DNA of 64,000 nt from Silvibacterium acidisoli (GCA_022870745.1 CP085323.1:1674001-1738000); one strand, 5' to 3'; shown: positions 9,545 to 17,621, numbered from the stretch's first letter. The notes: generated by a model not told the origin, from the letters alone. Numbers and translations: made by a program.

Positions 9545-10021
9545 CTAGCAGGACTCTTGACATGCATCGGGCGCGTCGGCAACCAGCAGTCCGGCATGAA
9601 GCAGGATCTGCGTAAGCCGATCGAGTGCCTCCCCATAGTGCCGCTGTACCGAGCGGAGGCTCTGCTGCGTCAATTCGGCAGCTTCACCCTGCGTATACTC
9701 CTGCAGAGCAATACGAACGATCAACTGCTGCGAAGCAGAATCCAGCTTTTTCAGACAGCGTTCTACATCGATGACGAAGATCACAGCATCCTCGAAGTTT
9801 TTCAACCGATAGCAGGTCGCCCTGCCACGAAAGACAATGTTCCCGACGATTGACGGCATACGGCCCATGTCGAGCGACATGCGCATGTAGCGTCGCAACA
9901 GGCGTTCCGTACGCTTGCGATAGAAGGCAAGTCCACCCAGCGGCCTTGGCCGCATGTCACGCGTACCGGCAGGGACGGATGCCGCAGCCCAGAGAAATGG
10001 AAGCGAAAGAGCTGCGCTCAT
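9545..10021 (-). CDS. sigma-70 region-4-like regulatory protein (phage late regulator type)
   Basis: A 158-aa protein. Residues about 85-150 look like a sigma region 4 or ArpU-like helix-turn-helix: LDSASQQLIVRIALQEY, a TQGEAAELT helix, then SVQRHYGEALDRLTQILL. No region 2 is visible, so it is not a complete sigma factor. I chose the ATG at 10021 because GGAGGTG precedes it; the longer open frame lacks a ribosome site. The start overlaps the stop of the zinc-ribbon gene as ATGA, so the two are translationally coupled. Its position between the repressor region and the late phage genes suggests a late-gene activator. This is inference from context. Confidence 0.6.
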   Translation of the reverse strand: MSAALSLPFLWAAASVPAGTRDMRPRPLGGLAFYRKRTERLLRRYMRMSLDMGRMPSIVGNIVFRGRATCYRLKNFEDAVIFVIDVERCLKKLDSASQQLIVRIALQEYTQGEAAELTQQSLRSVQRHYGEALDRLTQILLHAGLLVADAPDACQESC

Positions 10022-10215
10022 GCTGCACCTCCCTGCTGATACGCAGGCTGAACAACGTGCTTGCAGGGGCGGCCTCTGCGACGCCGCGTGGGCCTTGGAA
10101 GGCTTCGGAACAGTTTCTCGCATGAGGCGCAATAGATCGTCGTCCGCTCGGTAGCCCGTAACCACAGGCTGCCGCAGCCTTCACAAACTTTCAGTTGAAT
10201 AGACAGGTACGCCAT
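10018..10215 (-). CDS. small zinc-ribbon protein
   Basis: A 65-aa protein with two CxxC knuckles, CEGCG and CASCE, separated by about 14 residues, followed by a very basic tail (RPTRRRRGRPCK). This is a nucleic-acid-binding zinc ribbon. The ATG at 10215 has GGAG at good spacing. It is the first gene of a two-gene unit with the sigma-region-4-like gene, and it is divergent from the XRE repressor. Its function is not known; the arrangement resembles the early control region of a temperate phage. Confidence 0.65.
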   Translation of the reverse strand: MAYLSIQLKVCEGCGSLWLRATERTTIYCASCEKLFRSLPRPTRRRRGRPCKHVVQPAYQQGGAA

Positions 10216-10672
10216 GAATTCTCCAAGGCAAGTTGACCTCGCGGATCCGATGAAGATGGTGCTGGGAACCGCGGGAAGTGAAAGAACCCGCCGCGCGCAC
10301 AAATCTGCGGGCGCGACGATTCGGAGGGAGAGAACCGAATGGAATGAAATCACTTGAATTCAGGCAGTCCAGGGTAAAGTCGTTCATGTTTTCGTGCTTT
10401 GCCAACCGGCAGGCGACAGCCAGCCCACGGACTCGCATCAATTCATGCGGCCCATGTGGCTCCATGCGCACGCAAAAAAGCTGCGCGTCGCACGGGATAC
10501 ATCCTGGTTTTCTGGCAAAGGTGTTCCGACTCTATCGAAACCGAAAAAACGGATCAATGCCGCGGACCTGTGCGATGTCCCACAAGCGAACACACTCTTT
10601 CGTCACCCTCGATTTCAGCAGGCAATATGGGGAAATACCTTTTCTGTGAGGAAATGCACTTAGAGAGGTGTA
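10216..10672. promoter_or_regulatory. divergent control region between zinc-ribbon gene and repressor
   Basis: These 457 bases separate two divergent regulator genes and contain no convincing gene; the open frames present lack ribosome sites. An inverted repeat with arms ATTCGG and CCGAAT and a 10-base spacer lies at 10319-10340, which would suit a repressor operator. No clear -35/-10 pair was identified on either strand. Confidence 0.4.
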
Positions 10673-11413
10673 TTGCTTTCAGACAATATTCCACAGATGA
10701 ACGCTTCCCAACTTCATGAGCGTCTCCGCGTAGAGATCGTCCGCAGAATCGATCGCGGAATGCTTACGGGAATGCTGCTGGCAAAGCAGGCAGGCGTGCA
10801 GCCGTCTCATATTTCCAACTTCCTGCATCGCAAGCGGCAGCTCAGCCTTTCGACGATGGACCGGGTCCTGGCCGCGCAATCAATCAGCGTGGAAGATCTG
10901 TTGCCGACCGAGAAGCTGCGCGGAAAAGCAACAGACACTGAGACGAAGACGCCGCTTCCCACAACGGTCCCGCTTGTATCCGGAACGACCGCTATTTACT
11001 CGCCGTCTATCCCAGCAAATGCAGTGCTGGAGATGATTCACCTGCCTCATGGGTCGCTGGAAGAACTGCGTCCTCGACGTACCGTCAGCCGCCGCGACTG
11101 GCAGCGGTTTCTCGCCCTGCGCACGACGGCCGAGCAGGCTGCCCCGATGATTCCGATTCTTCGCTCACGCTCAATTACAGTGGTCGACCGCCATTACAAT
11201 TCGTTCGCTCCGTACCGGGCGCCGGCGCCCAATCTTTACGCCGTCAACGCGGGGGGCGCGGTGCTCTTTCGCTATGTCACCTTCGACGCAGACAGCCTGA
11301 TTCTGCGGCCGCACAACCTGGAGTACGCAGTAGATCTGCTGCGCATGAATACAGGCGACTCGCCTTCTGAATTCCTCATCGGCCGCGTCTGCATGACGCT
11401 CGTCGAACCGTAG
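10673..11413 (+). CDS. XRE-family repressor with S24-like C-terminal domain
   Basis: A 246-aa protein. An N-terminal helix-turn-helix spans about residues 15-75 (LAKQAGVQPSHISNFLHRK, then LSLSTMDRVLAAQ). After a linker, the last 90 residues look like the LexA/CI S24 fold (SITVVDRHYNS, PNLYAVNAGGAV, FLIGRVCMTL). The usual catalytic lysine position reads VLFRYV, and no Ser-Met nucleophile block is visible, so self-cleavage is unlikely. The start is TTG at 10673, with AGAGAGG four bases upstream; the ATG at 10697 is the alternative. It is divergent from the zinc-ribbon and sigma-like pair, as expected for a lysogeny-type repressor. Confidence 0.68.
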   Translation: MLSDNIPQMNASQLHERLRVEIVRRIDRGMLTGMLLAKQAGVQPSHISNFLHRKRQLSLSTMDRVLAAQSISVEDLLPTEKLRGKATDTETKTPLPTTVPLVSGTTAIYSPSIPANAVLEMIHLPHGSLEELRPRRTVSRRDWQRFLALRTTAEQAAPMIPILRSRSITVVDRHYNSFAPYRAPAPNLYAVNAGGAVLFRYVTFDADSLILRPHNLEYAVDLLRMNTGDSPSEFLIGRVCMTLVEP

Positions 11414-11466
11414 GCGCAGGAACATCGTGCCGCGAATTTTGATAGCATCGGCTTCGGAGGATCTTC

Positions 11467-11691
11467 ATGGAGCAAGCAGCAAATTCCGGTAACGGCGCGC
11501 GCCGTAACGAGGACATCGCCCTCGACCTGTTCAAGTTCATTGCCACCACTGCATCTGTGGGCCGTCCCGCCGCCGGAGCAACCGGTTTTGTCGCCCCCAC
11601 AGCTTCGAAGGCCGAAGACCAGGTCGATCACCTGCTCAAGCTTTATGCGCGCTGCCTGAAGACCGTTTCCGGCCAGGAGCCCTCGCTCTGA
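11467..11691 (+). CDS. small conserved-looking hypothetical protein
   Basis: A 74-aa soluble protein of unknown function. The ATG has GGAGGA at good spacing. The sequence is helical and ends DHLLKLYARCLKTVSG, and there is no signal peptide or membrane segment. Its stop codon overlaps the apparent CTG start of the downstream oxidoreductase as CTGA, which suggests the two are translated together. I do not recognise a family. Confidence 0.65.
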   Translation: MEQAANSGNGARRNEDIALDLFKFIATTASVGRPAAGATGFVAPTASKAEDQVDHLLKLYARCLKTVSGQEPSL

Positions 11692-12746
11692 GCACATCGC
11701 TCCCCGTCCTGCGAGTCGCCGTCTGTGGCGCCGGAGCCTTTGGCCGCAATCATCTGAGGGTCTATCGCGAGCTGTCGCAGCGTGACCCGGAGGCCGCGGG
11801 CTTTCACGTTGAGCTTGCTGCCATTGTGGAGGCCGATCTCGGCCGCCACGATGCTCTCGCCGCAGAATGGAAGATTCCCGTCTTCCCATCTGTCGATGCG
11901 CTGCTCGATGCAAGAACACGCGGCCAGGTGCAGGTCGAAGCTGCCTCGGTCTGCGTGCCCACATCTGCTCATTTTGCCGCTGCTGCGCCGCTGCTGGCCG
12001 CCGGCATCGATCTGCTGATAGAGAAGCCGATCGCAGCCAAGCTCGACGAAGCACGAGAGCTGGAAATGCTGGCGAAGCAGCATGGACGCATTCTCACGGT
12101 AGGCCATCTTGAACGCTTCAATCCTGCTGTAACGGCTGTCCAGCCGCTCCTGTCGCGGCCCATGTTTTTCGAGGCCCATCGTCTCAGTATCTTCACGCCG
12201 CGTGCGCTCGACGTCGATGTCGTGCTCGACCTGATGATCCACGACCTGGATATCGTGCTGTGCTTCGCAGCATCTCCGGTGCGGCATCTCCACGCCGTCG
12301 GCCTGCCTATCCTTTCGCGCAAGGTGGATATCGCCAATGTCCGCATCGAGTTCGAGTCGGGATGCGTGGCCAACTTTACCGCGAGCCGCGTCAGCACTGA
12401 GCGCGTGCGCAAGCTGCGCTTCTTCCAGCCGCATCAGTATGTCTCGATCGATTACGCCCGGCAGGACGTTCTGTCGATCGACGTCGATCCAGCGGCTGTC
12501 CCCGCCATCGCGGCAGCGGGACTGGGAGCCATGCCGGGAATTCCTGCCGGCTTGAACCTGCAGAAACCGCCGGTTACACAGGGTGAGCCTTTGAGGCTGG
12601 AGATTGAGTCGTTCCTGAACAGCGTTGCCACCCGTAAACCGCCCGTGGTGCTGGCAGAGCAGGCGACCGCCGCTCTAGCGCTTGCGCTGGACATCAATGC
12701 TGCTATTGCCGAACACGCGCAGCGCGCCGGCCTCGACCGCTTCTGA
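11688..12746 (+). CDS. Gfo/Idh/MocA-family sugar oxidoreductase with apparent CTG start
   Basis: A 352-aa NAD(P)-dependent oxidoreductase, probably acting on a sugar or nucleotide sugar. The Rossmann nucleotide-binding segment LRVAVCGAGAFGRNH lies near residue 8. The EKPIA motif and a VGHLERFNPAV stretch typical of sugar-nucleotide dehydrogenases such as the GnnA type follow. The first ATG (11826) would remove the whole nucleotide-binding motif, and no in-frame ATG, GTG or TTG exists between the upstream region and that motif. A CTG at 11688 has AGGAG eight bases upstream and overlaps the preceding stop as CTGA, so I take it as the start. The true substrate is unknown. Confidence 0.8.
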   Translation: MSTSLPVLRVAVCGAGAFGRNHLRVYRELSQRDPEAAGFHVELAAIVEADLGRHDALAAEWKIPVFPSVDALLDARTRGQVQVEAASVCVPTSAHFAAAAPLLAAGIDLLIEKPIAAKLDEARELEMLAKQHGRILTVGHLERFNPAVTAVQPLLSRPMFFEAHRLSIFTPRALDVDVVLDLMIHDLDIVLCFAASPVRHLHAVGLPILSRKVDIANVRIEFESGCVANFTASRVSTERVRKLRFFQPHQYVSIDYARQDVLSIDVDPAAVPAIAAAGLGAMPGIPAGLNLQKPPVTQGEPLRLEIESFLNSVATRKPPVVLAEQATAALALALDINAAIAEHAQRAGLDRF

Positions 12747-12820
12747 AAGACGCGCTTCCGGGTAGACCAGGCCGCAACCCATGTTGGGGATGCTTCGTGC
12801 AAGGCAGGTATCTTCATGCA

Positions 12821-12840
12821 GGGCGCGGCTTCAGCCCCTT
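12821..12840. repeat. intergenic palindrome with GGCTTCAGCC core
   Basis: The 102-base gap between the convergent oxidoreductase and lipoprotein genes contains the short palindrome GGCTTCAGCC at 12827-12836 in a G/C-rich context. It matches, in inverse orientation, the core seen at 1378-1430. No U-tract follows, so it is listed as a repeat rather than a terminator. Confidence 0.5.
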
Positions 12841-12848
12841 AGGCACAG

Positions 12849-13733
12849 CTACTCCATCTTCTGAACGGTGTAATCCTTTGGAACTTCCAGGTTGAACTGA
12901 ATATCGTTCAACTCCTGATTGACCGTCAGCTTCGAAATGGTCAGCTGGATTTGATACTCCTCGAGCGGCCGTTTGATTGTGACCATCCCGGGAAACTTCT
13001 CTTGCCCATAGGTTGCAACCGGCCCGTAAACAGCCTGCGTCTGGATTGCGCCCTTGGAATCGTAAATATCTTCCTGAACCGGCTGCAGGTTGGTCCGGCT
13101 GAAGTGGATCACGCGCTCGGGCACCAGTTGCTGGCTGCTCGGCATTGTGTGCATGACGGTGAGATTGTAGTTCGGCTGAATCAACAACTGTTTCGTCTTC
13201 GGGTCGATGTCCGTCTTGTTTTCTTCGGTCAGCGTGACCAGGTCGTCGGGCGCGATGCAACCTATAAGCAGAGAATCGAAGAAGATGTTCGGCCGCATGT
13301 TTTCAAGCGCGTTGGGCGAGGGCTTCGTAACCGTATTCGAGCCCTCGATCACGCGATTCTTCGACGGAATGAGCAGCTTGAAGGTCTTTCCATCACTGGC
13401 CATGTCGAAGGCACGGGTATGCAGCACGGGCACGAGGCCGATCACGCGGACGGACTCCGGCTTACGCAGCAGGATGTAGCCGGTAAAAGAAGTGTAGGTC
13501 TTTTCCTTGCCGTTCTTGGGCCCGCCAACCGTCGCCTGAAAATCCGCCGTTGCGCTCAGGGAATGGATCGCCTGGCAGCGGTCGTTGATGCTCTTTATGA
13601 GCTCGTCCGCTGTTGCCGTCAGCACGGTCGTCGGCATCTTCGCCTGCTTCACCGTACGGGTGTGCACGAGGCAGCCGTTCAGCAGGGGAAGCGTCAGCAA
13701 CAGCAACAGCGATTTGTAGGCGGACTTCAACAT
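12849..13733 (-). CDS. outer-membrane-type lipoprotein (LolA/DUF4292-like)
   Basis: A predicted lipoprotein of 294 aa. The N-terminus MLKSAYKSLLLLLTLPLLNG followed by Cys is a clear lipobox signal. The start at 13733 places two lysines before the hydrophobic core; an in-frame ATG at 13754 would add seven residues. The mature part is beta-rich (a YILLRKPESVRVIG strand, then a region with FKLLIPSKNRVIEG), resembling the LolA/LppX-like half-barrel that binds lipids. The MltG gene lies 48 bases upstream on the same strand, so both concern the cell envelope. The family assignment is by general likeness only. Confidence 0.6.
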   Translation of the reverse strand: MLKSAYKSLLLLLTLPLLNGCLVHTRTVKQAKMPTTVLTATADELIKSINDRCQAIHSLSATADFQATVGGPKNGKEKTYTSFTGYILLRKPESVRVIGLVPVLHTRAFDMASDGKTFKLLIPSKNRVIEGSNTVTKPSPNALENMRPNIFFDSLLIGCIAPDDLVTLTEENKTDIDPKTKQLLIQPNYNLTVMHTMPSSQQLVPERVIHFSRTNLQPVQEDIYDSKGAIQTQAVYGPVATYGQEKFPGMVTIKRPLEEYQIQLTISKLTVNQELNDIQFNLEVPKDYTVQKME

Positions 13734-13781
13734 CAGCTCAGCTGGCACGTCCATGAAACAGTTTCGACTTCAATACGGCGA

Positions 13782-14771
13782 TTACCTCGCTCCCGCTTCA
13801 TGCAGGGACTTTCTATATTCCTGTACGTTGTGCGTGTGCTCTTCGAGCGTGGCGGAAAACTTCGACTTGCCGGAAGGATCGGCACTCGCCGCCACAAAAT
13901 ACAGATAGTTCGTCTGAGCCGGTGTCATCGCGGCCTTCAATGAGACCAGCCCCGGGTTGCAGATAGGCCCCGGAGGCAATCCCGGGTGCCGATAGGTATT
14001 GTACGGGGAGTCGGCCTGCAGGTCGGAGGCGTAGATCGTTCCCCGATACCGGCCATCCAGCAGCGCCGCATAAATGACCGATGGATCCGTCATCAGCGGC
14101 ATCTCCTTCGACAGGCGATTCTCAAAGACGCTGGCCACCAGCGGACGCTCTGCCGGAATCGGCGTTTCGCGTTCTACAAGCGACGCCAGGGTCACGACAT
14201 GGTGATAATTCCCCGCCGTCAGCCCCAGCCCCCCCGTCTCCTGCCGGAAACGTCTGACCATGGTTGAAACAATTTGCAGCGCCGTCGCGCTGCGAGGGAA
14301 ATGATAGGTGTCAGGGAAAAGATAGCCCTCGAGGCTCTGTGCCTGCGGGTCCAGGTCGGCAACCATGGTGGCATGCGTCCGGGCCGCCGCCATAAAGGCG
14401 TCTTTGCCGCCGAGCCTGGCTGCCTCCAGCCGCTGAGCGATATCGAAAAGATTAGAACCTTCAGGAACAGTCACCGCGACGGTATAGACGTCGCCGCGAC
14501 GGAGCCGGTCGAAGACCTCGGCCATTTTTGCCGGATGATCGAACCGGTATTCCCCGGCCTTCAATGTGCCGCCTTTGATCAGATGCATGGCCTCGAACAG
14601 ATCTTTGCTGCGGATGATTCCCTGCTGTTTGAGGAGCGCGGCGATCCTGATTCCCGGTGTCCCCGTAGGAATCTCTACGAAAGTCTCAGTGGTCGGGCCC
14701 GCCGGAACAAAAACGGAAAAACCAACCCAGGCAATTACAACGAAAACCAACAGAAGAAAAAGACGTCGCAC
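13782..14771 (-). CDS. mltG: endolytic murein transglycosylase MltG
   Basis: MltG cleaves nascent glycan strands in peptidoglycan and thereby sets their length. The 329-aa protein has one N-terminal membrane anchor (residues 3-24), a LysM-like/YceG N-domain (IPTGTPGIRIAALLKQQGI) and the catalytic domain. The active-site glutamate lies in LASLVERETPIPAER. The family block DSPYNTYRHPGLPPGPICNP is complete, and the end matches the usual FSATLEEHTHNVQEY. Translation starts at GTG 14771 with AAAGG upstream. The length is normal for the family. The lipoprotein gene follows on the same strand. Confidence 0.95.
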   Translation of the reverse strand: MRRLFLLLVFVVIAWVGFSVFVPAGPTTETFVEIPTGTPGIRIAALLKQQGIIRSKDLFEAMHLIKGGTLKAGEYRFDHPAKMAEVFDRLRRGDVYTVAVTVPEGSNLFDIAQRLEAARLGGKDAFMAAARTHATMVADLDPQAQSLEGYLFPDTYHFPRSATALQIVSTMVRRFRQETGGLGLTAGNYHHVVTLASLVERETPIPAERPLVASVFENRLSKEMPLMTDPSVIYAALLDGRYRGTIYASDLQADSPYNTYRHPGLPPGPICNPGLVSLKAAMTPAQTNYLYFVAASADPSGKSKFSATLEEHTHNVQEYRKSLHEAGAR

Positions 14772-15137
14772 TGACTCAAACCTTTATTTGGATTCCCTTG
14801 ATCGATTTTATGATGCTGTCTTTTTTGTGCCCTTCGTAAACGAAAAATCCAGCTGGCTCGGGCACCTGCGCAATCCCGCCATTCCCAATAAACACCGTAA
14901 TTCTTAGACGCAATCTGAGCAGCACAGCTCATCGCCGCGCTCCGTTACCCGGAATCGCACCCACAACCGGCTGGATCGGGAGTTCCCATGCCCCGGCGCC
15001 TTCGACACGCCCGGGCACCCGCCACAGCCGCGCAAGGCCGTCCCCCTGGGGCAATTCCGGTATAATCAAACTTTGCAAACTACATGGCTCCGCCGTTCTG
15101 AGATACGGCCATGCCCCAGAGCCGCAACGGATTATTC
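14772..15137 (+). promoter_or_regulatory. divergent mltG-greA gap with greA promoter
   Basis: This 366-base gap holds no gene. A perfect -10 hexamer TATAAT lies at 15061-15066, about 72 bases before the chosen greA start. The -35 position 17 bases upstream is not recognisable, so the promoter may be extended or activator-dependent. Nothing else stands out in the gap. Confidence 0.5.
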
Positions 15138-15611
15138 ATGCCCGAACACATCAAGAAAAAGCTTCAGGAAGAGATCAAGCAGCTCGAACACGAGTTGACG
15201 CACGAACTTCCGGCGGAAATCAAAAAAGCCGTCGCGCTCGGCGATCTCAGCGAAAACGCCGAATACCACATGGCCAAGCAGCGGCAGGAGTTCGTAAACG
15301 CCCGCCTGGGCCAGTTGAAAGCCCGCATGGCGGAGCTGGCGCTCGTCAATCTGGCGAATATCCCCAAGGATCGCATCGCTTTCGGCTCGACTGTGACTGT
15401 CTACGACACCACGAAGGACGAGCAGATCGAATACAAGCTGGTCACGAGTGAAGAGTCCGATGTGAACCAGGGGTTGATTTCGACCACTTCGCCCATCGGC
15501 CGCAGCCTGATCGGCAAGCAGGTCGGCGACATGGCAACCGTTGTCACTCCGAACGGCAAGCGCGAGCTTGAAGTGCTGAAATTGTCCACCATTCACGACG
15601 AAGCGGAATAG
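15138..15611 (+). CDS. greA: transcription elongation factor GreA
   Basis: GreA rescues backtracked RNA polymerase by stimulating cleavage of the nascent RNA. The 157-aa protein has the coiled-coil finger with the acidic tip LGDLSENAEYHMAKQRQ and the C-terminal FKBP-like domain ending in the NGKRELEVLKL strand. I chose the ATG at 15138 because it gives the usual length and a normal N-terminus (MPEHIKKKLQEE). The in-frame ATG at 15111 would add nine residues, and neither has a strong ribosome site. It is followed 11 bases later by the CDP-alcohol phosphatidyltransferase gene. Confidence 0.95.
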   Translation: MPEHIKKKLQEEIKQLEHELTHELPAEIKKAVALGDLSENAEYHMAKQRQEFVNARLGQLKARMAELALVNLANIPKDRIAFGSTVTVYDTTKDEQIEYKLVTSEESDVNQGLISTTSPIGRSLIGKQVGDMATVVTPNGKRELEVLKLSTIHDEAE

Positions 15612-15622
15612 ATAGGTACAGG

Positions 15623-16378
15623 ATGCCGTCGGCAACAGGTCAAAGCGCAGGAAACACTCCAGAACAACACACCCACAAGACCTGGACCAGCGCTTTTGGC
15701 CGTGCCTGTGGCGTATTGCTGCAGGCAATTGTCAACGGCCTCGCCCTTGCCCGCATCTCACCCAACGCACTGACCTTTATCGGCCTCCTCATCAATACCG
15801 GGGCCGCCGTCCTCTTCGGATTCGCCAACGAACAAAACTACGTCCGGATGTTCCTCTACGCAGGGCTGGTAATTATCGGCGCCGGCATCTTCGACATGGT
15901 AGACGGCCGGGTCGCCCGCCAGACCAACCAGGTCACGGTCTTCGGAGCCTTCTTCGATTCCGTGATCGATCGCTACTCCGACGTGGTGCTCTTCTTCGGA
16001 CTGCTGGTCTTCTACGCGCGCGGTAACCGCCTGTTCTACGTCTTCCTGGCAGCCTTCGTCATGGTCACTTCGTTGATGGTGAGCTACACCCGCGCCCGCG
16101 CCGAAGCGCTCATCGGCAAGTGCAAGGTTGGCTTCATGGAGCGGCCGGAGCGCATCGTACTCATCATCCTGGGCGCGCTCTTCGATCGCTGGAACGTAAT
16201 GGCCCCCGTGCTGTGGGTGCTGGCCGTCGTTTCCACGATCACCGTCATCCATCGCATCCGCTACACCTGGCAGATGACCAAGCACATGGCACCGGTTCGC
16301 GATACGCAGCCGATCGTCCTCCGCGGCGGTACCCCACAGGCCGGAAGCCAGGAAATGCCTTCTGCCCCCGGCGTCTAG
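15623..16378 (+). CDS. CDP-alcohol phosphatidyltransferase family protein
   Basis: A membrane phospholipid synthase of 251 aa that transfers a phosphatidyl group from CDP-diacylglycerol to an alcohol. The signature is fully present: DMVDGRVAR, then GAFFDSVIDR, containing the four catalytic aspartates. At least five membrane segments are visible. The downstream SYTRARAEAL block and a FMERPERI segment resemble inositol-phosphate-type synthases more than PgsA, but the alcohol cannot be fixed from sequence. The C-terminal 35 residues are polar and probably cytoplasmic. It lies between greA and yggX on the same strand. Confidence 0.88.
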   Translation: MPSATGQSAGNTPEQHTHKTWTSAFGRACGVLLQAIVNGLALARISPNALTFIGLLINTGAAVLFGFANEQNYVRMFLYAGLVIIGAGIFDMVDGRVARQTNQVTVFGAFFDSVIDRYSDVVLFFGLLVFYARGNRLFYVFLAAFVMVTSLMVSYTRARAEALIGKCKVGFMERPERIVLIILGALFDRWNVMAPVLWVLAVVSTITVIHRIRYTWQMTKHMAPVRDTQPIVLRGGTPQAGSQEMPSAPGV

Positions 16379-16411
16379 CCCATCAGTACAATAGGAAAAG
16401 AGAGAAATCGA

Positions 16412-16684
16412 ATGTCCCATACCGTCTTTTGCACGCGCTACAAGCAGGAAATGGAAGGTCTCGACGAGCCGCCCTTCGACAGCGACTTCGGCCAGAAGAT
16501 CTATAAGAACGTCTCAAAGAAGGCCTGGGGAGAATGGCTCGAGCACCAGAAGATGCTGCTGAACGAGTACCGCCTGCAGCCCTGGACCCCGCAGGCGCAG
16601 GAATTCCTCGTCGAGCAGATGACCCAGTATTTCTTCGGAGAAGGCTCGAACCTGCCCAAGGAATACGTTCCGCCAAGTCACTAG
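16412..16684 (+). CDS. yggX: Fe(2+)-trafficking / oxidative-damage protection protein YggX
   Basis: A 90-aa YggX-family protein. Family features are the N-terminal VFCTRYKQEMEGLDEPPF with the single conserved Cys, then GQKIYKNVSKKAWGEWLEHQKMLLNEYRL and the C-terminal FFGEGSNLPKEYVPP. In Enterobacteria YggX protects Fe-S clusters from oxidants. The ATG has an AGGA-rich ribosome site. The length is standard. A hairpin and then tRNA-Pro follow. Confidence 0.95.
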   Translation: MSHTVFCTRYKQEMEGLDEPPFDSDFGQKIYKNVSKKAWGEWLEHQKMLLNEYRLQPWTPQAQEFLVEQMTQYFFGEGSNLPKEYVPPSH

Positions 16685-16689
16685 CCGAA

Positions 16690-16736
16690 AAGCTCAGGCG
16701 GCGCACGCAGATAACTGCCGCGCCGCCTTTGAGCTT
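16690..16736 (+). terminator. hairpin downstream of yggX
   Basis: An inverted repeat with GGCGGCGC (16697-16704) and GCGCCGCC (16720-16727) arms is extended outward by AAGCTCA and TTTGAGCTT. The 3' arm is followed by AGGTAAG rather than a U-tract, so termination efficiency is uncertain. Its outer right arm overlaps the -35 of the tRNA promoter. Confidence 0.5.
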
Positions 16737-16756
16737 AGGTAAGAATCAGATACAAT
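16729..16756 (+). promoter_or_regulatory. sigma-70-type promoter of tRNA-Pro
   Basis: TTGAGC at 16729-16734 and TACAAT at 16751-16756 are separated by 16 bases and lie 22 bases upstream of the mature tRNA 5' end. The match and position are good for a housekeeping promoter. Confidence 0.6.
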
Positions 16757-16778
16757 CAAACAGACCCCCACGGAAAGT

Positions 16779-16855
16779 CGGGACGTGGCTCAGCCTGGTA
16801 GAGCACTCGCTTGGGGTGCGAGGGGTCGGCAGTTCGAATCTGCCCGTCCCGACCA
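16779..16855 (+). tRNA. tRNA-Pro (anticodon GGG)
   Basis: A 77-base tRNA folds completely: acceptor arms CGGGACG and CGTCCCG, a D arm with GCTC/GAGC, an anticodon stem CTCGC/GCGAG with loop TTGGGGT (anticodon GGG), a TTCGAAT T-loop with GGCAG/CTGCC stem, and discriminator A with an encoded CCA. It reads proline CCC and CCU codons. No integrase or duplicated 3' end was seen near it. Confidence 0.97.
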
Positions 16856-17099
16856 ATACTTTCCAAAACAAACCTTCCCTACCCACAGCGCAGCAGGTCA
16901 TTTGCTTGTGGGTCGATAGTCGCACGAGACATTCAAATACAGCTAAATATGTCCACTTCGAGCGTCGGCGCGCTGATTTAGAGTCAGCTTTTCGCGGGCT
17001 CCTTGATGTTTGAAGATTTCGATGAGACGCTCTCTGTGTCCCGGTCTTTGCTTCTGGACGAGCTTGTAGAGCGCATCGAGCCGGGTTAAACATCTCGGC

Positions 17100-17549
17100 A
17101 TGATCCGGCCGCTGTTAACTTTTGCTCTCTTCTCGTTGTCTGCTTCGTTCGTTGCTTCCGCCCAAACACCAGATCCATCCGCCGCATCCCAGGCTCCGAC
17201 AATTGCTTGTCCCGCAGATGGCAACCTGCCGCCGCAGCTGCCGTCGCCAAATGGGCCACGCAAATTGATTCCGGTTTCTGCAGGCGTAGCGGCTCAATTT
17301 AAGAAGAAGGGCGAAGCCCCCGCATACCCGCCTAATGCCCGGCAGGCGTACGTAGAAGGTACGGTTGTGCTGCACGCTATTATCTCGCCTTCAGGAGACG
17401 TGGAATCCCTTTGCGTAATTCAGGGGCCAGAGATGCTGCAACAGGCAGCCTATGATGCGGTCAAGACCTGGAAATACAAGCCGTACAAGCTCAATGGCGA
17501 AAAGATCGGAATGGACACTCAGATAAACGTGGCCTTCAAGCTGAGATGA
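17100..17549 (+). CDS. periplasmic TonB C-terminal-domain protein (anchorless)
   Basis: A 149-aa protein with a cleavable-looking signal peptide (residues 1-21, ending ASAQ), a short proline-containing linker and a TonB_C domain in the last 80 residues (YPPNARQAYVEGTVVLHAI, then AAYDAVKTWKYKPYKLNG). The usual N-terminal membrane anchor and long Pro-rich spacer of an energy transducer are absent. It may therefore modulate, rather than power, outer-membrane receptors, or have a different periplasmic role. A large TonB-dependent receptor gene ends 128 bases downstream on the opposite strand. Confidence 0.78.
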   Translation: MIRPLLTFALFSLSASFVASAQTPDPSAASQAPTIACPADGNLPPQLPSPNGPRKLIPVSAGVAAQFKKKGEAPAYPPNARQAYVEGTVVLHAIISPSGDVESLCVIQGPEMLQQAAYDAVKTWKYKPYKLNGEKIGMDTQINVAFKLR

Positions 17550-17553
17550 CTAA

Positions 17554-17583
17554 CGATATGGCGTGCAAATGCACGCCATATCG
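17554..17583. repeat. 14-bp perfect inverted repeat, convergent gene end
   Basis: Perfect arms of 14 bases (CGATATGGCGTGCA and its complement) are separated by only AA, just after the TonB-domain gene stop. The stem is strong and no U-tract follows. It could end transcription from the left, or it could be a protein-binding palindrome. Confidence 0.6.
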
Positions 17584-17621
17584 CTTGGCTCATTGCCCAA
17601 TGCATTGCCCATCTCCCGACG

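Noticed and set aside
16779-16855. tRNA-Pro as a possible prophage attachment site
   Set aside because: No integrase and no direct repeat of the tRNA 3' end were seen; phage genes are about 5 kb away with housekeeping genes between.
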